Source: CAVTRI01 sp963737075
Lineage (GTDB): Bacteria > Actinomycetota > Acidimicrobiia > Acidimicrobiales > Palsa-688
Assembly: GCA_963737075.1 (NCBI GenBank)
Contig: CAVTRI010000002.1
Coordinates: forward strand, 1,612,001 to 1,676,000
Length of the DNA: 64,000 bases
Direction of reading: 5' to 3'
Part shown: piece by piece, positions 17,006 to 25,078 of the stretch
Numbering within the stretch: the first letter of the stretch is position 1
How the letters are laid out: every line of letters starts with the position of its first letter
Made by a program: the position numbers and the translations under genes
Notes under the pieces: generated by a model
What the model was told of the DNA's origin: nothing
Seen by the model: the letters and a program-made list of their open reading frames with translations, nothing else
Databases searched by the model: none

Positions 17006-17511
17006 TGGGGCGCTCCTGACCGCTGCTGGGCCGCCAGGTTCAAGGCGGTCTCCTCTTCGGTGGCCTCCGATTGTGGATGGTGGCGGTGCTCGACCCATCC
17101 CACTTCCATACGCTTGTCGAGGATCTTCCATTCGCCGGCGATCCGCTTGGCGCGATCCCGGTAGCGGCCGACGATGAGGAGGACCGTGTCGGGATCGTCA
17201 CGCCGGATCTGGTGGGACGTGTGATATGTCAATGCCGACGCCTCTCCGGCATCCAGATCGAGGTCCACGTGGTACACGTTGATCAGATGGTGCTGGAAAC
17301 CCTGATCGACACACATCTCCTGGATCCACTTGACGATCACGTCGGCGCCATGCATCTCGGGCGCGTCGCCGTACTGGCCGACGGCGTCGTCGGCGAAAGT
17401 CGACCGGAGGCCGGAGTAGTCCTTGGCGTCGATGGTGGACGCGTAGCGGTACAGGAGGTCCTCGACAGCCTGGCGCTCGATAAGTCTTTCCACCGCTCGC
17501 TCGTCGCTCAC
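17002..17511 (-). CDS. SnoaL-like / NTF2-fold protein
   Basis: A 169-aa alpha+beta cone of the SnoaL_4 type. Members include polyketide cyclases, ketosteroid isomerase-like enzymes and small-subunit-like proteins of ring oxygenases. Visible are the helix IERQAVEDLLYRYASTIDAKD, the strand FADDAVGQYG and the characteristic later strands VGRYRDRAKRIAGEW. The start is GTG at 17509-17511, seven bases after GGAGG. It is the first gene of the operon with the aldehyde dehydrogenase and mycofactocin-type SDR. A role as isomerase, dehydratase or hydrolase on the same substrate is likely, but the active residues cannot be assigned by eye. Confidence 0.85.
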   Translation of the reverse strand: MSDERAVERLIERQAVEDLLYRYASTIDAKDYSGLRSTFADDAVGQYGDAPEMHGADVIVKWIQEMCVDQGFQHHLINVYHVDLDLDAGEASALTYHTSHQIRRDDPDTVLLIVGRYRDRAKRIAGEWKILDKRMEVGWVEHRHHPQSEATEEETALNLAAQQRSGAPQ

Positions 17512-17608
17512 TGTTGTCCTCCCCGTCTCCTGGCGTGCGCTCCGGTGCGGCCGAGACCGCCCGCACCCCTGCCAGTACACACCACGAAGGGCGCCAAGTC
17601 AAGAGTTC

Positions 17609-17623
17609 ATTATAATGATCATC
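17609..17623. promoter_or_regulatory. AT-rich box with leftward TATAAT and ATGATCAT palindrome
   Basis: TATAATGATCATC (17611-17623) stands out in GC-rich DNA. Its complement holds TATAAT (complement of 17609-17614), a perfect -10 for the leftward SnoaL-ALDH-SDR operon ~100 bp downstream, next to the palindrome ATGATCAT. No convincing -35 is visible, which suggests activator dependence. It resembles the boxes at 1868, 3167, 8281 and 18117. Confidence 0.4.
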
Positions 17624-17648
17624 TCGTACTGGCTCAGAGCGATGAGCC

Positions 17649-18065
17649 TCATCGGCTCAACACCTCTGGATTACCGGAGGTCCAAAGCACAGTGAGGGTC
17701 CGATGGGTTATGCGCCAGCCCGAGGGGGTGCGGACGAGTTCGTCGTCGTACCGGCCGGCCACGATGTAGTGGGTCCCGCCGGGCAGTCCCTCCATCACGT
17801 GCTGGGCCTGGAAGTAGCAGGTGCTGCCGGCCTGGTCGCCGTCCACGGCGACCAGGTGGTTCCCTAGCAGGTGCTGGCTGGCCACCAGTGGTTCCAGCGC
17901 GGCCCGGCAGGTCTGCTCGATAGCCTCGTAACCCTCGTTGGCAGGTCCCCCGTAATCGGCGACGGCGTCGTCGGTGAAGCAGGTCCGCAACAATGGCCAG
18001 TCGCGGCTGTCGAGCGCCAGCGCGTAGTTGGTGCACACGTCCACAATGGCCTGACGGTCCTCCAT
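17649..18065 (-). CDS. SnoaL-like / NTF2-fold protein
   Basis: A second SnoaL-like protein of 138 aa, distantly similar to the one at 17002. The opening helix VCTNYALALDSRDWPLLRTC and strand FTDDAVADYGG are typical. The start chosen is ATG at 18063-18065, six bases after a GGGGGTG ribosome site; a longer frame begins inside the promoter. It is transcribed leftward, 137 bp before the next SnoaL gene, and divergent from a P450. Pairing of SnoaL proteins with P450s recurs at 49022-51152. Function probably isomerisation or dehydration of a P450 product; unproven. Confidence 0.83.
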   Translation of the reverse strand: MEDRQAIVDVCTNYALALDSRDWPLLRTCFTDDAVADYGGPANEGYEAIEQTCRAALEPLVASQHLLGNHLVAVDGDQAGSTCYFQAQHVMEGLPGGTHYIVAGRYDDELVRTPSGWRITHRTLTVLWTSGNPEVLSR

Positions 18066-18116
18066 GCTGCGCACCCCCGGTCTGTCCAAGCGGTTGCTGC
18101 CAACATAATCTAGTAC

Positions 18117-18126
18117 TATCATTATT
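18117..18126. promoter_or_regulatory. AT-rich box between divergent SnoaL and P450 genes
   Basis: TATCATTATT (complement AATAATGATA) sits 32 bp before the P450 start and 51 bp before the SnoaL start. It shares AATGAT with the box at 17611. Possible site of the GntR regulator at 3212; inference from similarity only. Confidence 0.3.
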
Positions 18127-18157
18127 TGGAAATTGGCTCAGCCATGGGGGAGGACCC

Positions 18158-19360
18158 GTGACAGAGATCGATCACAGCCGCGACAGCGGCTGCCCCGTGA
18201 TCGACACCGACTACCGCGTCGACCGGCCCATCTTCTGGAACTACAACAGCCTGAACGCGGTCCGGGAGCAGGCCCCGATCACGTACAACACGTCGGCGAA
18301 AGGCTTCTGGATGATCAACCGCTACGAGGAGGCCAAAGAAGCCCTTCGTATGGACGACGTCTTCAGCAACGCCAAGGTCAATGCCTTCGATCCCGACATG
18401 GAGTTGCGTCTGCTGCCGCAGACCCTCAACGGGGATCGGCACCGCCAGTTCCGGGCCCTCCTCAACCCCTGGTTCTCGCCCGGCGCGGTCAAGCGCATGG
18501 ATCCCGTCTCCCGGACCCGCTGCGCCAGCCTGGTCGAGGACGTAGCACCTCGTGGCGGCTGCGACTTCGTGAGCGACTTCGCCATCCTGTATCCGACCGA
18601 AGTGTTCCTCACCCTGATCGGCCTGCCGGTGCAGGACGGTCCGACCTTCCTCAAGTGGGTGGAAGCCATATTCGGCGGCTTCCACAACGTGGATCAGACC
18701 AGCGCCGATCAGGCGGCGGCCGATGTGACCGACTACTTCAAGGCCGCCGTCGAGGACCGCCAGAAGGCGCCCCGAGATCCCGCCACCGACTTCGTCAGCT
18801 ACATGCTTCAAGCCGACCTCGACGGCCAGCCGGTCCCGCACGAGGACGTCGTCACGACCTGCTTGACAATCATGCTGGCGGGGCTGGACACCACCCGCAG
18901 CGCCCTGAGCTACATATGGAACCACCTGGCGGACGACGACGACGTCCGCCACCGGATGACCGACCCCGAGTTCGCCAATCGGGCCATAGAGGAGTTCCTG
19001 CGGCTGTACTCCCTCCTCATCCAGGACGGCCGCCTGGTGACCCAGGATGTCGAGTTCCACGGCTGCCCCATGAAGAAGGATGACATGATCTCGGTGGGTA
19101 TCATCTCGGCCAACCGAGATCCCCGCAAGTTCGATCGCGCCGACGAGTTCTTCCCCGACCGGGGCGTCAATCCCCATATCGCCTTCGGGCTCGGGCCCCA
19201 CCGATGTCTGGGCATGCATCTAGCTCGCCGGGAGCTGGCCATCGCCATCGAGGAATGGCACGCCCGGATACCCGACTACCGCGTCCAGGCCGGCGCCGAG
19301 CTGACCGAACGCGGCGGCCAGCTCTCCCTCATGAGCCTGCCGATTGAGTGGGACGTCTAG
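18158..19360 (+). CDS. Cytochrome P450
   Basis: A soluble P450 of 400 aa. It has the I-helix LAGLDTTRS, the K-helix EEFLR and the haem loop FGLGPHRCLGMHLAR with the Cys ligand. It shares the unusual HGCPMKKDDM segment and the overall layout with the P450 at 1950, so they are paralogues. The start is GTG at 18158 with GGGGGAGG upstream; the longer frame has no supporting ribosome site. It is monocistronic and divergent from the SnoaL gene. Redox partners are not encoded nearby. Likely hydroxylates the pathway substrate to give the alcohol then taken by the SDR/ALDH pair. Confidence 0.95.
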   Translation: MTEIDHSRDSGCPVIDTDYRVDRPIFWNYNSLNAVREQAPITYNTSAKGFWMINRYEEAKEALRMDDVFSNAKVNAFDPDMELRLLPQTLNGDRHRQFRALLNPWFSPGAVKRMDPVSRTRCASLVEDVAPRGGCDFVSDFAILYPTEVFLTLIGLPVQDGPTFLKWVEAIFGGFHNVDQTSADQAAADVTDYFKAAVEDRQKAPRDPATDFVSYMLQADLDGQPVPHEDVVTTCLTIMLAGLDTTRSALSYIWNHLADDDDVRHRMTDPEFANRAIEEFLRLYSLLIQDGRLVTQDVEFHGCPMKKDDMISVGIISANRDPRKFDRADEFFPDRGVNPHIAFGLGPHRCLGMHLARRELAIAIEEWHARIPDYRVQAGAELTERGGQLSLMSLPIEWDV

Positions 19361-19577
19361 CCGAAGTCGACCACAGCCCGCTATCGGTCCTTGCCTTCCT
19401 GGAGCGCCGCACTCAGCTCTAGTGCGCCGACGGCGCGATGCGAGGTCGTCACGGCCGCGGTCCCAGATGATCAGTTTGATAGAAGTTCGGCCGACCGCGA
19501 CCTCAAAATGGAAGCGAATTCAATCCGTGAGCTTCGCCTCTATACAAGATCACACGCCGCAAGCTCCGCTAGTGCCC

Positions 19578-20373
19578 TTAGGGCAGATGGTGATCGTAAT
19601 CGGCGCCAGAGACGGGGAAGAAGGGCGCGGCCAACAGGGGCACCACGTCGTGGTCGGCGCGCCGGTTCTCAAGAGCCGGCTGCAACCCCAACGCGGTCGC
19701 GACCGGGTCGCCGTCGAGGAAGCAATACGTGATGTGCAACCCTTCCGACGTGCTCAGGGGATGGCCGTCAACAGTCGAGAAGGTCGGGTCTTGTTGCAAG
19801 CCGGCGCCCCACCAGGTGCCCGCGACGCCGGGAACATTGACCAGAATCCGAACCGGGTGCTGCCCCCTGCTCGATCAAGAGGTACACGCCTGTGAGTGGC
19901 CACCACGGGAGCACGTCGGCTCCGACCTTGATGTGAGCCGCGGCCGCCATCCCGTCAAGACAGAACAGTCCCCGCTCGACGGCCGGCAGCAGGAACGGGA
20001 TTCGCCCGGCGCGGCCCAAGGCGGCACCCAGGTCGTTGAATCCCCTCAGGCCCGAGAGGTCTGAGAAGAGATATGTCATCACATGGTCGACGGCGTCATA
20101 CCGAGGGTCGCTGAAGGCCCGCGCCGCCCGGCACGCCGGCGTCGACACCAGCCGCAGCGAACCGCGGATCGATGTCAGCCGATACTGCTCGGGTCGGTGG
20201 TCGAAGGTGTGCCACCTCAGGTAATCGGCGTCCCTGCCCTCAGGGTCGCGGGCCGACAAGGAGACGAACATGTGGCTGACGACGCATCGCCCGATCGCCA
20301 AGACGTCGGGAATCTGGTGCGTAGGAGTGCCAGGAAGAGGGGTCATCGGGGTCGTTGCCGGCTGATCGGTCAT
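19578..20373 (-). pseudogene. Frameshifted dimeric alpha/beta-barrel-like protein
   Basis: Two leftward frames (20373 to ~19865, then to 19578) read as one protein of ~264 aa if one G is removed from the five-G run (complement of 19863-19867). The joined reading passes from VYLLIEQG to HPVRILVNVPGVAGTWWGAG and ends at TAA-like stop 19578. The segment DADYLRWHTFDHRPEQYRL resembles the HW/HxP motif of EthD-like ferredoxin-fold barrels, so a small-molecule binding or accessory role is possible. The start is ATG at 20371-20373. Clean codon use on both sides suggests a recent mutation or an assembly error rather than old decay. Confidence 0.6.
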
Positions 20374-20677
20374 CGCGTCCTCCCCTCGTCCAGTCGACAG
20401 CAGGAGCGTAGTCGTCTGGTTGCCTCTCGGTTCTTCGGGAACGATCGTTTCCCAGCATCGACGTCTTCGAGGTGGGAGTGGGTTCGATCCGCGAAGCGTG
20501 CCAGTTCATCGCTTGTTAGAGAAGACGGCGCACTCTACAACAGGCGCACGCCAGCGGTCCGCAGCGCACGGCGGAAGGCTAAGAGAGTACACGCTCACTC
20601 ACGAGACGACTCATGGGCGGTCGTGTCGTATGGCCGAGCGTTTGCGAGAGCGGAGTGCGATGTGTTAGTAAGTACTC
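20374..20677. promoter_or_regulatory. Divergent intergenic region with two palindromes
   Basis: This 304-bp gap has no convincing gene. It holds GGGAACGATCGTTTCCC (20437-20453; core AACGATCGTT is a perfect palindrome) and GTAAGTACTCAT (20668-20679), which overlaps the ATG of the following gene and matches a box in three other divergent promoter regions (41592, 50700, 60786). A tRNA T-arm-like GGTTCGATCC lies at 20478-20487, but no cloverleaf surrounds it. Confidence 0.4.
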
Positions 20678-21802
20678 ATGCACATCGGGCTCGGTCTTAC
20701 GCTACAGAACCTCGACGGGAAGTGCACCGACGCGGAGGTGTACCAGCGCGAGCTCGCTCTTGGCGCCCAAGCGGAAGAGGCTGGCTTCGAATCGATGTGG
20801 ATGTCCGAGCATCACTTCTCGGACTACCAGCTCACTCCGCAGACACCGATGGTGCTGTCGTGGCTCGCTGGCCAGACCAAACGGATCAAGCTGGGCCAGA
20901 TGGTCACGGTCCTGCCGTGGCATGACCCGGTCCGGGTGGCGGAGAGCTATGCGGTGCTTGACCACCTGTCCGGCGGGCGGGCGATCGCAGGGCTGGGCCG
21001 AGGCCTGGGGCGGATCGAGTTCGACAACTTCCGGCTCGCCATGGGCGAATCGCGGCCGCGGTTCGCCGAGTACTCGGCCGCGATCCTGGAGGCCCTGGAG
21101 ACCGGTTACATCGAGTACGACGGCGAGTTTTACAAGCAGCCGCGGGCCGCTATCCGGCCCCGCCCGCTGGGCAGTTTCAAAGGCCGGACCTTCGCCGCCG
21201 CCGTCTCGCCGCAGTCGATGGAGCTCATGGCCCGGATGGGTGTCGGCATCCTCGTCATTGCTCAGAAGCCGTGGGAGACCGCCGAGGCCGAGTTGGCCGA
21301 GTACCGGGAGCGCTACCGGGAGCTCAACGGATTTGAGGCCCCCAAGCCGGTCCTGGTCCTGGTGGTCGGAGTCAGCCGCGATCAGGCGCAGGTCCAGCGG
21401 ATGCGGGAGGTCTATCTCCAGCGCTGGGCGCGATCGACGGTGGAGCACTACCAGTTCGACAACCCTGGCTTCGCGGACATCCCCGGGTACGAGTATTACG
21501 GTGCGCTGGCTGGCAACATCGCCAAGCACGGGTTGGAGCGGTTCAACGGCTTCCTGGCTGACCTCCAGGTGTGGGGCACGCCCGAGGAGGTGACCGAGAA
21601 GCTGCTCGACTACACCCAGCGCTGCGACGCCGGCGCGCTGGTCATTGACGTGACCTTCGGAGGCATGCCGTACGACGAGGCGGACGCCAACTTCGAGCTG
21701 CTCGCCAGCGAAGTGCTTCCGGAGTTGCAGCGTCACGACGTCGGCGGCGACATCGGCGTGACGTACGGGGCCACCCTTCAGACGGCGTCCACCGGGGGCT
21801 AG
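20678..21802 (+). CDS. Luciferase-like (LLM class) oxidoreductase
   Basis: A 374-aa bacterial-luciferase-family enzyme. The signature elements are AEEAGFESMWMSEHHFSD, GQMVTVLPWHDPVRVAE and LSGGRAIAGLGRGLG. It is longer than the F420-dependent type at 9582 and closer to the alkanal-monooxygenase branch that uses FMN or F420. The ATG at 20678 lacks a clear ribosome site and lies inside a palindrome, so a leaderless transcript is possible. It stands alone between a divergent frameshifted gene and the Rieske gene 205 bp downstream. Possible role: oxygen insertion (Baeyer-Villiger-like) or reduction of a ring ketone. Confidence 0.9.
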   Translation: MHIGLGLTLQNLDGKCTDAEVYQRELALGAQAEEAGFESMWMSEHHFSDYQLTPQTPMVLSWLAGQTKRIKLGQMVTVLPWHDPVRVAESYAVLDHLSGGRAIAGLGRGLGRIEFDNFRLAMGESRPRFAEYSAAILEALETGYIEYDGEFYKQPRAAIRPRPLGSFKGRTFAAAVSPQSMELMARMGVGILVIAQKPWETAEAELAEYRERYRELNGFEAPKPVLVLVVGVSRDQAQVQRMREVYLQRWARSTVEHYQFDNPGFADIPGYEYYGALAGNIAKHGLERFNGFLADLQVWGTPEEVTEKLLDYTQRCDAGALVIDVTFGGMPYDEADANFELLASEVLPELQRHDVGGDIGVTYGATLQTASTGG

Positions 21803-21898
21803 CGGGCCGCCTGCGAATTCGGCCTCGGGTCGACGCCGGATGGAGGCGTGATGGCCGTCACTCCGCTGATGATGGCTTCGCACCTGCATGCGGTGTCC

Positions 21899-21929
21899 TT
21901 GCCTGATCCTCCCGCCGGACGACTATAAT
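21899..21929 (+). promoter_or_regulatory. Promoter of the Rieske oxygenase gene
   Basis: TTGCCT (21899-21904) and TATAAT (21924-21929) are separated by 19 bp, ~80 bp before the Rieske start. The -10 is perfect, but the spacing is long, as in activator-dependent promoters. Confidence 0.4.
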
Positions 21930-22007
21930 GAGGAAGCGTTCAGTATCTACAGCACTGGTCCGGCGTATCATGGAATCGACCAACGCCCGCCGAAAAGGAG
22001 ACTAGTG

Positions 22008-23171
22008 GTGGACAGGGAAGCCCTGGAGCACAGCTTCGTGCGGCGGTTGATCGATCACCTCGACCACCACACAACCGACATGGCGGCCGACATTCTGGAG
22101 GTGCCGGCGGAGCTCTATACGTCGCACGCTCACCTCGAGGAGGAGCTCGAGGTGCTCTTCAAGGGGTACCCGCTCGTGCTCGCCTGCTCGGGCGCCCTTC
22201 CCCGCCCGGGTACGTACCAGACCGTCGACATGGTCGGGACGCCGATCCTGCTGACGAGGGACCAACAGGGCCGGGTACACGCGCTGGCCAACATCTGCCG
22301 TCATCGAGGTGTCCGGGTCGCCGACGGCGGAGGCGAGACCCGCCGGTTCACCTGCCCCTTCCACGCCTGGGTGTACGACCTCGAAGGGAAACTGGTCGGC
22401 GTCCCGACGCCGAGTGGCTTCGAAGGGATGTGCCGGGAGGAAAAGGGGCTCGTCGAGCTGCCGGTGGACGAGGGATACGGCCTCATCGTGGGCCGCATCC
22501 GCCCCGGCGCCCCCGTGGACGTCGAGTCCTACCTCGGGCCTGGCATCACGGACGAGCTGGCGGCCTTGGACTACGCCTCCTGGGGGATTCACAAGGAGCC
22601 GCACACGCACCGCGTCAACGCCAACTGGAAGACGACGCTCGACACGTTCCGCGAGAACTACCACTTCAACCACCTCCATAAGGACACCCTCGCGAAGTGG
22701 GCCTATGGCGGTGCGCTCTTGTTCGACCCCTTCGGACCCCATCTGCGCAACTGCTCGGCCCTCCGTTCGATCGACGCCATTCGGGGCGTGCCGGAAGAGC
22801 AGTGGGGGAGCGTGACCCAGCATTTCAGTCAGCAGTTCAACTTCTTCCCCAACACCTGCCTGAGCTTCGATGCCCGCCACGTCGAACTGTGGCAGATTCT
22901 TCCGGTTGATGAGAGCACGTCGGAGGTCCGGCACGCGACCTATCTCCGACCGGGTCTCACCCCCGAGGAGCGATCGCTCGCCGTGGACATGATTCCCTGG
23001 ATCTGCGAAACGGTCGTCGACGGCGAGGACTTCTGGGTCGCCGGGCGGACCGAGCCTGGCATCCGGACAGGCTTGTTGGACAAGGTGGTGTTCGGCCGCA
23101 ACGAACCTGCTCCGCAGCACCTTCACCGGGGCTTTCTATCGACGCTGGCCGCGGCCCGGACTTCCGCATGA
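22008..23171 (+). CDS. Rieske aromatic ring-hydroxylating oxygenase, alpha subunit
   Basis: A terminal oxygenase of 387 aa expected to dihydroxylate or demethylate a ring substrate. The Rieske [2Fe-2S] motif CRHRG...CPFHAW lies at ~100-125. The mononuclear iron site is in FRENYHFNHLH. The start chosen is GTG at 22008, seven bases after AAGGAG; GTG at 22005 is an alternative. No small subunit or reductase is adjacent, as in alpha3-type enzymes such as KshA-like or demethylase families. It shares long stretches (CPFH(A/G)WVY, ending VFGRNEP) with the second Rieske gene at 59019, so the two are paralogues. A decayed P450 follows directly. Confidence 0.93.
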   Translation: MDREALEHSFVRRLIDHLDHHTTDMAADILEVPAELYTSHAHLEEELEVLFKGYPLVLACSGALPRPGTYQTVDMVGTPILLTRDQQGRVHALANICRHRGVRVADGGGETRRFTCPFHAWVYDLEGKLVGVPTPSGFEGMCREEKGLVELPVDEGYGLIVGRIRPGAPVDVESYLGPGITDELAALDYASWGIHKEPHTHRVNANWKTTLDTFRENYHFNHLHKDTLAKWAYGGALLFDPFGPHLRNCSALRSIDAIRGVPEEQWGSVTQHFSQQFNFFPNTCLSFDARHVELWQILPVDESTSEVRHATYLRPGLTPEERSLAVDMIPWICETVVDGEDFWVAGRTEPGIRTGLLDKVVFGRNEPAPQHLHRGFLSTLAAARTSA

Positions 23172-23187
23172 ATCACGCCTTCCCGTA

Positions 23188-23833
23188 ATGGACGGTTACG
23201 TCAGCGACGAGTGGTTGTTGCACCATTTCGATTACTTGTCTCCGCGGGTAATGCTTTCTCTGCACCCCGCGCTGGCGCGGATGAGGGCACAATGCCCGGT
23301 CACCCGGAGCGACCAGCGCGGCGGTTATTAGGTCGTGACCCGGTAGGACGACGTGCTGAGGGTCGCCCAGGACTGAGAAGCCTTTAGCTCTCAACTGGGA
23401 GTGGGAATCCCCGGAGGCAGGCGCTCGTCCCCAACCCCGTCGAGGAGCTGCTGCGTCTCGAATGCCCGTTCATCTTTGTCGGCCGCACCGCTCGCCACGA
23501 CGCTGAGATCGCCGGCCACCGGGTCCACGCTGGAGAGAAGGTGCTCATCGCCTGGGCCTCGGCCAATCGCGATGAGAAGGAGTTCCCCGAAGCGGATTCG
23601 TTCAAGCACGAGCGGCCAGCAACCGGCACCTCGCTTTTGGCGCCGGGCCTCACCGCTGCGCCGGCTCGCACCTGGCCCGGATGAACCTGCGGATCGCTGT
23701 CGAGGAGCTGGTGCGGCGGCTCGCCGACATCCGGTTAGAGGTCTCCGTCGAGGACATTGCCATCCACTCCGCATACAACCGCGCGCCCCTCAGCCTCCCC
23801 ATCGCCTTCACTCCCCGAGCGCAACTGAAGTAG
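23188..23833 (+). pseudogene. Decayed cytochrome P450
   Basis: Translation from ATG at 23188 matches the N-terminus of the P450 at 49417 (VSDEWLLHHFDYLSPR) but hits in-frame stops within ~70 codons (GGY-stop-VVTR-stop). Over half of the gene is then missing, and the reading resumes at EELLRLECPF with frame changes to the haem loop GPHRCAGSHLARMNLR and the end LPIAFTP at TAG 23831-23833. The stops, deletion and frameshifts together are true decay, not sequencing error. It sits 17 bp after the Rieske gene, which suggests a former Rieske-P450 operon. Confidence 0.85.
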
Positions 23834-23840
23834 CAGCGCT

Positions 23841-24923
23841 TCAGATTTGGAGGCGGGCCAGGGCGCCTTCGGCGTTGAGGTCGACGGCGGCCGTCGCGTA
23901 CCGCTCTGACAGTGCCAGCGACACCGCTGTTGATTGCGCGCTGTCCGAGCTGAGCGTCGCCAGCCACACTGCGAGCCCGTATGCGGCCGAAGCCCGGTAG
24001 CGCAACCACGCCTCGTCAAACGATGGCCGCTCCTCCGTCCGGACGTCGAGCGCCGTCCGGTATTCCTCGAGCAAGGCAGCCTCATGGTGGCGGCGTGCTT
24101 CGACCGTCAGTGCACCCATGACGAAGTACCCGACGTCCTGCGACCAGTTGCCGCGCCGGGCGCACTGCCAGTCAAGGAACCCGACGTCGTCGTGCGGCAG
24201 CACATAGCTGTTGCCGATGTGAGGGTCGGCGTGCAACAACGTCACCGGTCCTTTGGTCAGCGAGGCCAGGAAACGACCCGACATGGCCACGATCGTCTCC
24301 GAGTCGTACTTGGCGAGCGCGTCCGGAAGATGGCCTGCTGCCCGCGCAAGCCCGAGAGGCACCCTCTGGGCCAAAGGGCGCTGGAAGCCCTCGGTCGGTG
24401 CCCACGTCTGTATCCAGTCGAGCGCCGGGAGGGAGGCCGGCGAGAGACCCCAGTACTGGCTGTGCAAACGGGCCAATCCCCGAACCCCGTTGGCCACCTG
24501 GTCAACCGTCATCGGGCGCGTGGCGTCTCGCGGGTCAGCGCCTCGTCTGATCACGTCTTCCATAACGATCACGTAGTCGAGCCGCGGACGGTCGATGATC
24601 ACCTTATACGGGAGCGGATGGTCGACAGGTATGGGCACGCCTGACGCGAACAGCTCGGCCTCGTTGAACATGTTGCCGTTCATCGCGTGGATCTCTCGAT
24701 GCGCTCCCTCGGCTTTGACGAACACCACTTCAGGCCCCGACCCGCGCTCATACCTGAGACCGAACCTCGCCCGCCGGTTGGTGCCGCCGTCTGTCATGAG
24801 GAGGGTGACGTCACTCACACGAGCGTCTGGGTGACGGCTGGCAACCGCCGCAGTCATCCATTCGGGCGTCACCTCTTCCCAGTTCATGGGAATGTGGGAG
24901 GGATCCAGCGTTCCCTCAAGCAT
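23841..24923 (-). CDS. Phosphotransferase family protein (APH/choline-kinase-like)
   Basis: A 360-aa kinase-fold protein. The catalytic loop LLHADPHIGNSYV and the metal-binding FLDWQ are clear, and VFVKAEG supplies the ATP-binding Lys. Actinobacterial homologues near fatty-acid and sterol genes are often called aminoglycoside phosphotransferase or ecdysteroid-kinase-like, with unknown hydroxylated substrates. The start chosen is ATG at 24921-24923 (LEGTLDPS follows); a GGAGGGGG stretch lies 16 bases upstream, farther than usual. The reading frame extends upstream antisense to the HNH gene and is not used. Convergent with the decayed P450; may phosphorylate a hydroxylated pathway compound. Confidence 0.87.
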   Translation of the reverse strand: MLEGTLDPSHIPMNWEEVTPEWMTAAVASRHPDARVSDVTLLMTDGGTNRRARFGLRYERGSGPEVVFVKAEGAHREIHAMNGNMFNEAELFASGVPIPVDHPLPYKVIIDRPRLDYVIVMEDVIRRGADPRDATRPMTVDQVANGVRGLARLHSQYWGLSPASLPALDWIQTWAPTEGFQRPLAQRVPLGLARAAGHLPDALAKYDSETIVAMSGRFLASLTKGPVTLLHADPHIGNSYVLPHDDVGFLDWQCARRGNWSQDVGYFVMGALTVEARRHHEAALLEEYRTALDVRTEERPSFDEAWLRYRASAAYGLAVWLATLSSDSAQSTAVSLALSERYATAAVDLNAEGALARLQI

Positions 24924-24955
24924 CAGCCGGAGACTAGTGCCCCCTCCGGAAATCC

Positions 24956-24984
24956 TTGACGTTGTCCCACCCGTCCGGTACACT
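24956..24984 (+). promoter_or_regulatory. Promoter of the HNH gene
   Basis: TTGACG (24956-24961), a 17-bp spacer and TACACT (24979-24984) form a good housekeeping-type promoter ~95 bp before the HNH reading frame. Just upstream, 24933-24952 matches 19 of 20 bases of the right end of the inverted-repeat element at 7027-7046. Confidence 0.5.
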
Positions 24985-25078
24985 CGTACATACGTTCCCA
25001 TCTCGGTGATGGGGGTTTCGCCGGCGACCTGACCGCCGACCTCAATGTGTTGGTCGCTGTTTGGAGGTGCCGGCAAGG

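Noticed and set aside
15587..17164. Rightward 525-codon frame opposite the aldehyde dehydrogenase
   Set aside because: Antisense shadow of a highly conserved gene.
19424..19436. GCGCCGACGGCGC hairpin after the P450 as terminator
   Set aside because: Loop too small for the full stem and no T run follows.
20478..20487. tRNA T-arm-like GGTTCGATCC
   Set aside because: No matching acceptor, D or anticodon stems can be drawn around it, and the T stem pairs only four bases.
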